Shown: positions 21,729 to 29,737 of the stretch, piece by piece
Numbering within the stretch: the first letter of the stretch is position 1
How the letters are laid out: every line of letters starts with the position of its first letter
Source: an uncultured Sphingomonadales bacterium
Lineage (GTDB): Bacteria > Pseudomonadota > Alphaproteobacteria > Sphingomonadales > Sphingomonadaceae
Length of the DNA stretch: 33,096 nt
Reading direction: 5' to 3'
NCBI GenBank assembly: GCA_903923465.1
Contig: CAIXXP010000078.1
Span: 1-33,096 of the forward strand
Translations under genes and position numbers: made by a program
Notes under the pieces: model-generated
What the model was told of the DNA's origin: nothing
What the model saw: only the letters and a program-made list of their open reading frames with translations
Database searches by the model: none

Positions 21729-23611
21729 TCAAATCCCTCCTCATCGCCAATCGCGGCGAAATCGCCTGCCGGATCATCCGCACCGCGAAGGTGTTGGGCA
21801 TTCGCACCGTGGCCGTCTATTCCGACGCCGACGCCAACGCCCGGCATGTGCGCGAGGCGGACGAGGCGGTGCATGTCGGGCCATCGGCATCGGCGGAAAG
21901 CTATCTGGTGGGCGCCAAGATCATCGCGGCGGCCAAAGCCACCGGCGCCGAGGCGATCCACCCCGGCTATGGCTTCCTCTCGGAAAACGCGGAATTTGCC
22001 CAGAGCGTGATCGACGCCGGGCTGGTCTGGGTTGGCCCGCGCCCGGCCAGCATCACCGCCATGGGCCTGAAGGACGCCGCCAAGCAGCGCATGAGCGCGG
22101 CCGGCGTGCCAGTCACGCCCGGCTATATGGGCGAAAATCAGGACCCCGAGTTCTTGGGCCAACAGGCAGCCAAAATCGGCTATCCGGTGCTGATCAAGGC
22201 CGTGGCCGGCGGCGGCGGCAAGGGGATGCGCATGGTGGAGGCCCCGGCGGACTTCGCCGATGCCCTCGCCTCGTGCCAGCGCGAGGCCCGCGCCAGCTTC
22301 GGCAACGCCCATGTGCTCATCGAGAAATACATCCAGCGCCCGCGCCATATCGAGGTGCAGGTGTTTGGCGACACCCACGGCAACATCGTCCACCTGTTCG
22401 AGCGCGATTGCAGCCTGCAGCGCCGCCACCAGAAGGTGATCGAGGAAGCCCCCGCCCCCGGCATGGACGCCGCCACCCGCGAGGCGATCTGCGCGGCGGC
22501 GGTGAAGGCGGCGGCGGCGGTGGATTACGTCGGCGCCGGCACCATCGAATTCATCGCCGATGGCAGCGAGGGCCTGCGCGCCGACCGCATCTGGTTCATG
22601 GAAATGAACACCCGCCTGCAGGTGGAGCATCCCGTCACCGAGGAGATCACCGGTGTCGATCTGGTGGAATGGCAGTTCCGCGTCGCCAGCGGCGAGCCCC
22701 TGCCCAAGCGGCAGGACGAGCTGAGCATCACCGGCTGGGCGGTTGAGGCGCGCCTCTATGCCGAGGATGTCGCCGCCGGCTTCCTGCCCTCCACCGGGCC
22801 GCTCACGCATTTTGATCTCGCCCCGGGTGCCGGCGGCCGCATCGAGACTGGCGTGCGGCAGGGGGGCAGGATCTCGCCCTTCTACGACCCGATGATCGCC
22901 AAGCTGGTCGCCAAGGGCGGCAACCGGGCCGAGGCGATCGAGCGCCTCGCCGCGATGTGCGAGCAGGTTCAGTGCTGGCCGGTGAAGTGCAACGCCCAGT
23001 TCCTCGCCAATCTGCTGGGCCAGCCCGATTTCGCCGCGGGCGATGTCGATACCGGGCTCATCGCCCGCGAACTCGAAAGCCTGACGCCCGCCACGCAGCC
23101 GAGCGATCTGGCGCTGCAATCAGTGGCCAGGGCGGTCGTGGAAGGCGGCTCGCCGCTGCCCACCCACTCACCGTGGCGCGGCCTGCGAGGCCTGCGCGCC
23201 AACAGCCCGGCGCGGCCCACCACCCTGCGGTTGACCGATGGCCGGCACGACCTCGAGGTGGTGCTGGATGAGGCGCGGGACTCACTGCCCGTCTCGCTGG
23301 AGGCCGACGGCTACCTCGTCTGCGAGCGCGGCAACAGCTTCGTCCTCAACCCCGCCCGCACCGACGGCGGCGCGCATGGCCCTGCTGCCTCTGGCACCAT
23401 TCTCTCGCCGATGCCGGGCAAGATCATCGCGGTGGATGTGGTGAACGGGCAGACGGTTACCAAAGGCCAGAAGCTGGTGACGCTGGAGGCAATGAAGATG
23501 GAGCATGGCCTCACCGCCCCGTTCGATGGCACCGTCGCCGATCTGGCGGCCAAGTCCGGCGGGCAGGTGAGCGAGGGCATGGTGCTGTTGCGCATCGAGC
23601 CGGTGGAGTAG
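21725..23611 (+). CDS. liuD: Methylcrotonyl-CoA carboxylase, biotin carboxylase/carrier (alpha) subunit
   Basis: 628 aa. Biotin carboxylase fills residues 1-445: IANRGEIACRIIRTAKVLGI, HPGYGFLSENAEFA, the ATP-grasp loop KAVAGGGGKGMRMV, FERDCSLQRRHQKVIEEAP and MNTRLQVEHPVTE. A linker domain follows, and the biotinyl domain occupies about 555-628 with the biotin attachment Lys591 in LEAMKMEHG. It uses ATP and bicarbonate to carboxylate biotin, then works with the LiuB subunit on 3-methylcrotonyl-CoA. Its start codon overlaps the stop of the atypical membrane-protein gene, and its own ribosome site is weak, so expression may depend on coupling to that gene. Confidence 0.95.
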   Translation: MIKSLLIANRGEIACRIIRTAKVLGIRTVAVYSDADANARHVREADEAVHVGPSASAESYLVGAKIIAAAKATGAEAIHPGYGFLSENAEFAQSVIDAGLVWVGPRPASITAMGLKDAAKQRMSAAGVPVTPGYMGENQDPEFLGQQAAKIGYPVLIKAVAGGGGKGMRMVEAPADFADALASCQREARASFGNAHVLIEKYIQRPRHIEVQVFGDTHGNIVHLFERDCSLQRRHQKVIEEAPAPGMDAATREAICAAAVKAAAAVDYVGAGTIEFIADGSEGLRADRIWFMEMNTRLQVEHPVTEEITGVDLVEWQFRVASGEPLPKRQDELSITGWAVEARLYAEDVAAGFLPSTGPLTHFDLAPGAGGRIETGVRQGGRISPFYDPMIAKLVAKGGNRAEAIERLAAMCEQVQCWPVKCNAQFLANLLGQPDFAAGDVDTGLIARELESLTPATQPSDLALQSVARAVVEGGSPLPTHSPWRGLRGLRANSPARPTTLRLTDGRHDLEVVLDEARDSLPVSLEADGYLVCERGNSFVLNPARTDGGAHGPAASGTILSPMPGKIIAVDVVNGQTVTKGQKLVTLEAMKMEHGLTAPFDGTVADLAAKSGGQVSEGMVLLRIEPVE

Positions 23612-23629
23612 GGGTGGGTCAGGAAGAAT

Positions 23630-23675
23630 GCAGGGGTGTTACACCCCTGCACCCCATGCCGTCTTCCGGCGAGAG
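23630..23675 (+). repeat. GGGGTGTTACACCCC hairpin repeat, copy 1 (3' of liuD)
   Basis: GCAGGGGTGT (23630-23639) and ACACCCCTGC (23641-23650) form a perfect 10-bp stem. After a short spacer comes CGTCTTCCGGCGAGAG (23660-23675), identical over 16 bp to 31419-31434. The element lies 18 bp after the liuD stop and may act as a terminator or mRNA 3'-end stabiliser. Confidence 0.75.
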
Positions 23676-23791
23676 GCTGGGCCAAAGGCATCGGCTGGAA
23701 CAACCTCACCGCGCCGCAGGCAATATCAAATCCGCTGCGCGGCAGGGCACCACAATGAGAGGCAAGCGCAACGAGGACAGTAATGGGATTT

Positions 23792-23806
23792 GGGGCCTAA
23801 GGCCCC
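23792..23806. terminator. GGGGCCT-A-AGGCCCC hairpin upstream of the MaoC gene
   Basis: A perfect 7-bp inverted repeat with a single central base lies in the 257-bp liuD-MaoC spacer, before the candidate promoter of the next unit. It could terminate read-through or be an operator; no T tract follows. Confidence 0.4.
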
Positions 23807-23833
23807 GAGACTATCCTCCTTCTCCTTCCCGCT

Positions 23834-23839
23834 TATAAT
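23834..23839 (+). promoter_or_regulatory. Candidate -10 of the MaoC/CitE-like pair
   Basis: A perfect TATAAT lies 30 bp before the MaoC start. The -35 region (CTATCC at 17 bp) is poor, so an activator may be needed. It suggests the pair has its own transcript besides any read-through from liuD. Confidence 0.4.
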
Positions 23840-23868
23840 CACCACCAACACGACAGGAGGCAGGGATA

Positions 23869-24321
23869 ATGGCCGGACGCTTTTTCGACCAATGGCAAGT
23901 GGGTGATCGCATCGCCCACGAGATCCGCCGCACGGTTACCGAAACGGACAATCTGCTGTTCTCGGTGATGACGCATAACCCCCAGCCGTTGCACATCGAT
24001 GTCGAGGCGGCAAAGGCCAGTGAGTTCGGCCAGATCCTGGTCAATGGCACCTTCACCTTCGCGCTGATGGTCGGCCTGTCGGTGGGCGAAACGACGCTGG
24101 GCACGCTGGTGGCCAACCTCGGTTACGACAAGCTGGTGATGCCCAAGCCGGTGTTCCTGGGCGACACGCTGCGCGCCACCAGCGAGGTGGTGGAGCTGAA
24201 GCCATCGAAATCCCGCCCCGGCGCCGGCATCGTCACCTTCCGCCACGAGCTGCTCAACCAGCGCGGCGAGGTGGTGTGCCAGTGCCTGCGCATGGCGCTG
24301 ATTCAGGGAGTTCCGGCATGA
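23869..24321 (+). CDS. MaoC-like hydratase (candidate 3-methylglutaconyl-CoA/itaconyl-CoA hydratase)
   Basis: 150 aa single hot-dog domain, start fixed by GACAGGAGG upstream. The (R)-hydratase signature is present: FSVMTHNPQPLHIDVEAAKASEFGQILVNGTFTFALMVGLSV, with the catalytic Asn-His region at about residues 37-43. It hydrates an enoyl-CoA. It overlaps the CitE-like lyase by four bases and follows the isovaleryl-CoA dehydrogenase/carboxylase genes. In M. tuberculosis Rv2499c (MaoC) sits beside Rv2498c (CitE-type lyase) and the leucine carboxylase genes in the same way. By analogy it would convert 3-methylglutaconyl-CoA to HMG-CoA, a job usually done by crotonase-type LiuC. The substrate assignment is inference. 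Confidence 0.85.
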   Translation: MAGRFFDQWQVGDRIAHEIRRTVTETDNLLFSVMTHNPQPLHIDVEAAKASEFGQILVNGTFTFALMVGLSVGETTLGTLVANLGYDKLVMPKPVFLGDTLRATSEVVELKPSKSRPGAGIVTFRHELLNQRGEVVCQCLRMALIQGVPA

Positions 24322-25154
24322 AGCTGCGCTCGCTGCTGTTCGTTCCCGCCGACCGGCCGGAGCGGTTCGACAAGGCGCTGGCCACCGGCGCCGACGCGAT
24401 CATCCTCGACCTTGAGGATTCGGTGAGCCTGGAGCGCAAGCCCGCCGGCCGCGCGGCGGTGGCCGCGTTTCTCGCCCAGCCGCGATCAACAACGACCACG
24501 GTGTTCCTGCGGATCAACCCGCTCGACAGCGTCCATATCGCCGAAGATCTGGCGCTGGCGGCCAGCCACCGCCCCGACGCGCTGGTGCTGCCCAAGGCCG
24601 AAGGCGCGGCCTCCATCGTGGATCTATGCGGACGGCTGCCGGATGCCCCGCCTATCCTGCCCATCGCCACCGAAACCCCTGCCGCGCTGTTTCAGCTCGG
24701 CAGCTATGGGCAGGTGGCCGCAAGGCTGAACGGTCTGACCTGGGGCGCCGAGGATCTGCCCGCCGCTGTTGGCGCCACCACCAGCCGCGATGAAGAGGGG
24801 CGGCTGCTGCCCCCCTATGAACTGGCGCGCAGCCTGACCCTGTTCGCGGCGCATGCGGCCGGCGTGGCGGCAATCGAGACGGTCTATCCCAATATCGCCG
24901 ATACCGCGGGCCTTGCCGCCTATGTGGCGCGGGCCGCGCGTGATGGCTTCACCGGCATGATGGCGATCCACCCCTCGCAGGTGGCGATCATCAACGCCGG
25001 CTTCACCCCTTCGGACGAGGCGGTGGCCCATGCGCGCGCGGTGATCGCCGCCTTCGCGGAAAACCCCGGCAAGGGCGCGCTGATGCTGGAGGGCAAGATG
25101 ATCGACGCCCCGCATCTGAAGCAGGCGCAGGCGCTGCTTGCCCGCCTGGGCTGA
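24318..25154 (+). CDS. CitE-like beta-hydroxyacyl-CoA lyase (HpcH/HpaI family)
   Basis: 278 aa from ATG 24318, overlapping the MaoC stop (ATGA). The TIM-barrel CitE pattern is clear: LRSLLFVPADRPERFDKAL, GADAIILDLEDSVSLERK, VFLRINPLDS, DALVLPKAEGA, ATETPAALFQLG, LTWGAEDLPAAVGA and GFTGMMAIHPSQVAIINAGF. The acidic residues of LDLEDS, TETP and GAEDL are the expected metal-binding set. No other citrate lyase subunit is nearby, so it is a stand-alone lyase that cleaves a 3-hydroxyacyl-CoA such as citramalyl-, malyl- or HMG-CoA. Its place at the end of the leucine cluster, as for Rv2498c, favours HMG-CoA cleavage to acetyl-CoA and acetoacetate. Family certain, substrate inferred. Confidence 0.87.
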   Translation: MKLRSLLFVPADRPERFDKALATGADAIILDLEDSVSLERKPAGRAAVAAFLAQPRSTTTTVFLRINPLDSVHIAEDLALAASHRPDALVLPKAEGAASIVDLCGRLPDAPPILPIATETPAALFQLGSYGQVAARLNGLTWGAEDLPAAVGATTSRDEEGRLLPPYELARSLTLFAAHAAGVAAIETVYPNIADTAGLAAYVARAARDGFTGMMAIHPSQVAIINAGFTPSDEAVAHARAVIAAFAENPGKGALMLEGKMIDAPHLKQAQALLARLG

Positions 25155-25300
25155 GGCCCCCGGCCGCGACGACCCTCGGCGACGCCCCTCAGCGGCCGGG
25201 CTTGATCGGGCCAGCCGGCGCCCCTTGCCCGGGCGATGGTCCCACGGCAGGCCGGGCAGCGTTTCGGTGACGGTGTTGAGCGCGATCCTGTCGCTGGCGT

Positions 25301-25333
25301 GTGCCGGGAAGATTTCCGCCGCCTTCCCGGCAC
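25301..25333. terminator. 11-bp stem hairpin between convergent genes
   Basis: GTGCCGGGAAG (25301-25311) and CTTCCCGGCAC (25323-25333) are perfect inverted repeats with an 11-nt loop, eight bases beyond the stop of the aldo/keto reductase. It is a strong candidate terminator for that gene. The rest of the 25155-25341 spacer shows no gene. Confidence 0.55.
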
Positions 25334-25341
25334 GCTGCCGC

Positions 25342-26358
25342 CTATTTCATCGCCGCGAAAACGGGGTCGCTGGCGAAGCGCCGGATGAAGCTGTTGGGAT
25401 AAGGGGCATCCTGCGCCGAAATCGCGTCCAGCTCGGCGGTCTCCTCTGGCGTCAGGCGCAGTTCGGCGGCGGCGATATTGGCCTCGAACTGGGCCTCGCT
25501 GGTAAAACCGATGATCGCGGTGGAGACGCTCGGCCGATCCAGCAGCCAGGCGATCGCCACGGCCGCCACCGACACGTCGTGGCTGGTGGCGATCTTGCGC
25601 AGCACGTCGATCGTGGCATAGCCGCGCTCGCGATCGAACGGCATCAGATCGAGGTTGGCCAGCCGCCCACCGGCGCCCTGCGGATCTTCGCGCGTGTACT
25701 TGCCCGAAAGGAAGCCGCTGGACAGCGGGCTCCACACCATGGTGCCCACGCCCGCGTCCAGCGCCATCGGGATGTATTCTTCCTCGATATCGCGCGCGAC
25801 CAGCGAATAATACATCTGCCCGCTAACGAAGGGAGCCCAGCCATTGGCCTTCTGGATCTGGATGGCCTTGGCCGCCAGCCATGCCGGCCAGTTGGAAAAG
25901 CCCAGATAGCGGACCTTGCCCGCCCGCACCGTGTCATCCAGCGCGCGCAGCGTCTCCTCAAGCGGCGTCACCGGGTCGGGCCGGTGGCAGATGTACAGGT
26001 CGATCCAGTCGGAGCCCAGCCGCTGCAGGCTGAGATCGAGCGAGCGCAGGATGTGGCGGGCGGAGAGGCCGGCATCGTCCAGCCTGCGGCTGATGCGCAT
26101 GCCAACCTTGGTGGCGATCACCGCCTCGTGCCGGCGGGCGGACAGCGCCTGCCCAAGCAACGTCTCGGATTCGCCATTGTGATAGATATCGGCGGTATCG
26201 AAGAAATTGATGCCGCGATCCAGCGCCGCGCCGACCAGCCGGTTCACCCCGTCGCCGGTGATGCCGGCCATGATGGGCACCGCCGAGCCCAGCGTCATGG
26301 CGCCAAACGCCAGCCGCGAGACGACGAGGCCGCTGTTGCCCAGTTTGGAATACCGCAT
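25342..26358 (-). CDS. Aldo/keto reductase
   Basis: 338 aa from ATG 26358, the first start that fits the family N-terminus MRYSKLGNSGLVVSRLAFGAMTLG. The NADPH-dependent (beta/alpha)8 barrel has its catalytic set visible: Asp and Tyr in FFDTADIYHNGES, Lys in VIATKVGM and His in DLYICHRPD. The C-terminal cofactor stretch is AIIGFTSEAQFEANIAA. The length and the GxGMR-type TKVGMR section resemble the YcsN/Tas-like general reductases. It stands alone, convergent to the CitE-like gene and divergent from a membrane-protein gene. Physiological substrate unknown; carbonyl detoxification is a usual role for such enzymes. Confidence 0.92.
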   Translation of the reverse strand: MRYSKLGNSGLVVSRLAFGAMTLGSAVPIMAGITGDGVNRLVGAALDRGINFFDTADIYHNGESETLLGQALSARRHEAVIATKVGMRISRRLDDAGLSARHILRSLDLSLQRLGSDWIDLYICHRPDPVTPLEETLRALDDTVRAGKVRYLGFSNWPAWLAAKAIQIQKANGWAPFVSGQMYYSLVARDIEEEYIPMALDAGVGTMVWSPLSSGFLSGKYTREDPQGAGGRLANLDLMPFDRERGYATIDVLRKIATSHDVSVAAVAIAWLLDRPSVSTAIIGFTSEAQFEANIAAAELRLTPEETAELDAISAQDAPYPNSFIRRFASDPVFAAMK

Positions 26359-26534
26359 GATTAAACCGCTCCCGATGCCCGATGCATGGGGTTCACTCTG
26401 GGGGCAAAGCGGGAATTTGCAAGCGGACGATGGCAACAGCACATCTGTGCTGAAAGTAACCCGAGTATGGCAAAATGTATCACTGGCGGGGTGGCGGATA
26501 ATTCGCTTTCAGAAGGGCGCCTTGCTGGCTAACG

Positions 26535-27632
26535 GTGCCCGCGGTGCAGGATGCCAGGAGACAAGATTTTGCAGCAGGGGGTGCCGAGTGGCCGGCAATC
26601 GCGCAGCGGCAGCCCGTGGCCGGGCCGCTGGGCATGACCGGCGAAGCCCTCGCCCGGCTGCGGCCCCACGCCATCGCCCTGTGGCACAAGGTGCAGGTTC
26701 CGGCGCGGCTGGTGCTGCTGCTGCTGGTGGTGAGCGTGCTGGGCTACAAGCTGAACGAGATCGGCTGGGGCATTCTCGCGCATAATCTGCCGACCAACCC
26801 ATGGTTTTATATCATCTTCATCGTCAACTACTGCGGCCTGCCGTTCTACGAGACGATCATCTACAACTGGCTGTGGCACACCGGCGCGCGGGTGCTGCCG
26901 GCGCTGCTGCGCAAGCGCGTCTATAACGAGGCGGTGCTGGAATATTCCGGCGAATCCGCGCTGTTCATGTGGGCGCGCGGCCACACGAAGGTGGGCGATG
27001 GCGAGCTGGCTCGCAATGTCCGCGATGTGAACATCCTCTCCACGCTGGTGGCCAATCTCGTGACCTTCGGGCTGCTGGTGGGGGTCATCTCCACCGTGAT
27101 GGGCCGGCTGGGCGCGGGCGATGCCGCGCTGCTGCGCCGTGGCACGCTGTTCATCGGCGCGTTTGTGCTGCTGTTGCTGGGGCTGATCGCGGCATTCGGC
27201 AGACGCTTTCTGGCGCTGCCGCTGGGCAAGGCCGCGGGGGTATCGGGGCTGCACATGCTGCGCCTGTTCACCTACATGGGGCTGCTGGCAGTGCAGTGGC
27301 ATGTGGCGGTGCCGCAGGTCGGCTGGAACACCTGGATCATCTTCATCGCCCTGCAGATGGCTGTGTCGCGCCTGCCGCTCATTCCGGCCAAGGACCTGTT
27401 CTTCACCGGGCTGGCGGTGCATCTGGGCGGGCGTGTCTCGGCGGTGCCGGCAATGCTGGCGGGCCTGTTCGTCGCCTCCTCCGGGCTGAACCTGATGGTG
27501 CATGGCGTGATGTATATGGTCGGCCACCTCGCCGGGGTGAAACCGCCCCCGCCCGAGGTGGTGGAAGACATCGTGCAAGGCGAGGCCGAGGGCCTGACCT
27601 TTGACCCGCAATCGGGGCCCGGCAGCCTGTAA
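26535..27632 (+). CDS. Polytopic inner-membrane protein, hypothetical
   Basis: 365 aa from GTG 26535; ATG 26634 (332 aa) is equally possible, and neither has a clear ribosome site. About seven hydrophobic segments are visible: ARLVLLLLVVSVLGY, WFYIIFIVNYCGLPF, LVANLVTFGLLVGVI, TLFIGAFVLLLLGLIAAF, MLRLFTYMGLLAVQ, WIIFIALQMAVSRLPL and LAGLFVASSGLNLMVHGVMYM. Between the third and fourth it has a basic loop (MGRLGAGDAALLRRG). The layout recalls flippase-like or lysylphosphatidylglycerol-synthase-type membrane domains, but no motif proves it. The tail is acidic and soluble. It is followed 149 bp later by a lipoprotein gene in the same direction. Confidence 0.75.
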   Translation: MPAVQDARRQDFAAGGAEWPAIAQRQPVAGPLGMTGEALARLRPHAIALWHKVQVPARLVLLLLVVSVLGYKLNEIGWGILAHNLPTNPWFYIIFIVNYCGLPFYETIIYNWLWHTGARVLPALLRKRVYNEAVLEYSGESALFMWARGHTKVGDGELARNVRDVNILSTLVANLVTFGLLVGVISTVMGRLGAGDAALLRRGTLFIGAFVLLLLGLIAAFGRRFLALPLGKAAGVSGLHMLRLFTYMGLLAVQWHVAVPQVGWNTWIIFIALQMAVSRLPLIPAKDLFFTGLAVHLGGRVSAVPAMLAGLFVASSGLNLMVHGVMYMVGHLAGVKPPPPEVVEDIVQGEAEGLTFDPQSGPGSL

Positions 27633-27781
27633 TCGCTCCATTTTGGCTGAGTTCCCCGGCCGCTGCGCCATTTGCGTCGGGGATAATCCCCACCAACAAC
27701 GCTTCCGTGGCCAACCGGGGGATTCCGTCGGGGTGGAAATTGTGCCAACTGTGCCAATGGCGTTTTGCTGGAGGGGTAATT

Positions 27782-28348
27782 ATGTCTCAGCGTTTCATCG
27801 CCAGCCTTGCGGCGGCGGCTCTTCTGCCACTGGCGGGCTGTGCCGGCGGCGGAGCCATCCAGCCCGACCGGTCGGTATTCAGCCTCGATGGCAATTATCA
27901 GCGGTGCCAATACGGCTATTCCATCGAGGACACGTTTGACCGCACCGTGAAGGTGTTCAAGGAAGCCGGTTATCACCTCGACGTGATCGACCGCGCCACC
28001 GGGCAGATCAGCGGCGAGCGCGGCAGCATGGGCGCCCTCGCCGCCGCCTCCGACAAGGGGCTGAAGTTCTACGCCCTCGTGCTGCCCACCTCCAGCGGGC
28101 AGAGCCAGGTGGGCGTGAAGATCGTCCAGATCATCGAACACGGCTCGGTGCTCAACAAGTCCCGCACCGAGATCATCGTCAGCGACCCGCAGATGTATCA
28201 ATACATGTTCCGCAGAATCGACGATATCGACATGCTGGGCGCTACCGGCCCCGCCGCTCCCGCGACGCAAAAGCCCGCGGCATGGGACAATTATGGCGCC
28301 CAGCCCTATCAGGCTCAGCCCAAGGGATATGCCACCTCAGGGCACTAG
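27782..28348 (+). CDS. Lipoprotein of unknown function
   Basis: 188 aa from ATG 27782, preceded by GGAGGGG. A lipoprotein signal peptide ends in the lipobox LPLAGC, with Cys20 the lipidation site; Gly at +2 does not signal inner-membrane retention, so outer-membrane anchoring is likely. The central domain (40-155) is a mixed alpha/beta fold (YGYSIEDTFDRTVKVFKEAGYHLDVIDRATGQISGERG, then VGVKIVQIIEHG), similar in pattern to small periplasmic domains that handle a 'tRVxGef'-like repeat. The last 35 residues are Pro/Gln/Tyr-rich and disordered. A GGGGATAATCCCC palindrome and two GTGCCAA repeats lie in the 149-bp leader. Confidence 0.8.
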   Translation: MSQRFIASLAAAALLPLAGCAGGGAIQPDRSVFSLDGNYQRCQYGYSIEDTFDRTVKVFKEAGYHLDVIDRATGQISGERGSMGALAAASDKGLKFYALVLPTSSGQSQVGVKIVQIIEHGSVLNKSRTEIIVSDPQMYQYMFRRIDDIDMLGATGPAAPATQKPAAWDNYGAQPYQAQPKGYATSGH

Positions 28349-28358
28349 GCCGCCGTTC

Positions 28359-29636
28359 TCATCCCGCCGACAGGGCGCCCGCCACAGCCCCAGCCGCCGC
28401 CAGGGCCACCACCACAAGCCATGGCGGCGCCCGCCACGCCATCAGGGCGACAAACCCGGCCAGCGCCAGGGCGAAATCGCTGCCCGTCAGCACCGATGCG
28501 CGCCAGATCGGCTCGTAGAATGCATAGGCCAGCACGCCGACAACCGCCGCATTGGCCCCGCGCATGGCCGCCTGCGCGCCACTGCGCCGCCGCAGCCCAT
28601 CCCAGAACGGCAGCATTCCGGCCGCCAGCATCAGGCCCGGCAGGAAGATCGCCACCAGCGCCAGCCCTGCCCCGGCCCATCCGCCCGGCCCCATGGTGCT
28701 GATTGCGCCCAGCCATGCGGCAAAGGTGAACAGCGGCCCCGGCACCGCCTGCGCCAGACCATAACCTGCCAGAAAGCTCGGGCCGCTCACCCAGCCGGGT
28801 GCCACTACCGAGGCTTGCAGCAAGGGCAGCACCACATGGCCGCCGCCAAACACCAGCGCCCCCGCACGATAGAAGGCCGCCGCCAGCCGCAGCGCCGGCG
28901 GCGCGTTGCCCGGCATCATCAGCGCCGCCGCCAGCAGCAGGGCGAACAAGCCCATCAGCAACACCCCGCCGCGCCGCGACAGGCCCGGCGGCAATCGCCC
29001 CGCACTGGCGGGCGCACCCTGACGGCACAGCGCCAGCCCGGCCACACCGCCCACCAAAATCGCACCCAGTTGCACCAGCGGCCCGCCGATAAAGGCCAGC
29101 GCCATCACCGCCGCCAGCGCTATCCCCGCGCGCCGGGCATCGGGCGCGAGGCTGCGCGCCATGCCCCACAGGGCCTGCGCCACCACCGCCACCGCCACCA
29201 GCTTCAGCCCGTGCAGCGCCCCCAGCACCAGATGGCCCGAGACGGAAGCCAGCCCCAGCGCACAGCCCGCCAGCAACAGGGCCGAGGGCAGGGTAAATCC
29301 GGCCCACGCCGCCAGCCCGCCCAGCAACGCGCCACCCCTTGCCCGCCGACCCTCCGCCCCCTGGCACCGCAGCATGCCAAGGCAAAAGCCCATCTGACTA
29401 GAGGCCGGGCCGGGCAGGAACTGGCACAGCGCCAGCAAATCACCATAGGTTTCCTCGTCGACCCAGCCCCGCCGCACCACTAGTGCCTCGCGGAAATAGC
29501 CGAGGTGCGCCACCGGGCCGCCAAACGAGGTGAGCCCCAGCCGCAGGAAGGTGCCGAATACCTCAAGCGGGCTGCCAGCGCCGCTGGGCGAAGGCTGTGC
29601 CGGGCTTGCGGGCCGGGTGTCGACGGCGGTGCTCAT
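28359..29636 (-). CDS. chrA: Chromate transporter ChrA, two-domain
   Basis: 425 aa, the fused long form with two CHR domains. The first has FLRLGLTSFGGPVAHLGYFREALVVRRGWV and LCQFLPGPASSQMGFCLGM. The second repeats the pattern as FYRAGALVFGGGHVVLPLLQ and GYGLAQAVPGPLFTFAAWLGA. About ten membrane segments fill the rest. ChrA exports chromate from the cytoplasm using the proton motive force. The N-terminal 25 residues are a Pro/Ser-rich tail. No ribosome site precedes the ATG at 29636, and a 14-bp tandem duplication places a second ATG 14 bp upstream, out of frame. No chrB regulator or other chr gene is present. Confidence 0.92.
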   Translation of the reverse strand: MSTAVDTRPASPAQPSPSGAGSPLEVFGTFLRLGLTSFGGPVAHLGYFREALVVRRGWVDEETYGDLLALCQFLPGPASSQMGFCLGMLRCQGAEGRRARGGALLGGLAAWAGFTLPSALLLAGCALGLASVSGHLVLGALHGLKLVAVAVVAQALWGMARSLAPDARRAGIALAAVMALAFIGGPLVQLGAILVGGVAGLALCRQGAPASAGRLPPGLSRRGGVLLMGLFALLLAAALMMPGNAPPALRLAAAFYRAGALVFGGGHVVLPLLQASVVAPGWVSGPSFLAGYGLAQAVPGPLFTFAAWLGAISTMGPGGWAGAGLALVAIFLPGLMLAAGMLPFWDGLRRRSGAQAAMRGANAAVVGVLAYAFYEPIWRASVLTGSDFALALAGFVALMAWRAPPWLVVVALAAAGAVAGALSAG

Positions 29637-29658
29637 GCGGCGGTGCTCATGCGGCGGT
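29631..29658. repeat. chrA: 14-bp tandem duplication over the chrA start
   Basis: GCTCATGCGGCGGT occurs twice in tandem (29631-29644, 29645-29658). Read on the minus strand each copy carries ATGAGCACCGCC. The upstream ATG (29650) opens a five-codon frame whose TGA overlaps the chrA ATG (ATGA), a possible coupled leader. Confidence 0.75.
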
Positions 29659-29737
29659 GGTATGGCTTGTGCGGCGCCAGTTCAAGCCGGACACTTGCCC
29701 GATTTCCAGATCCGGCAAGATGCTCTAGGGCGGAGCG

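Noticed and set aside
19528..23119. Long minus-strand frames (542 and 551 codons) opposite liuB and liuD
   Set aside because: Shadow frames of clear carboxylase subunits; composition biased and no start signals.
25138..26364. 408-codon plus-strand frame across the aldo/keto reductase
   Set aside because: Shadow of the reductase, whose catalytic Asp, Tyr, Lys and His are all on the minus strand.
28293..29483. 396-codon plus-strand frame rich in Gln, Arg and His opposite chrA
   Set aside because: Antisense to a two-domain ChrA with conserved motifs; low-complexity product and overlap with the lipoprotein gene.
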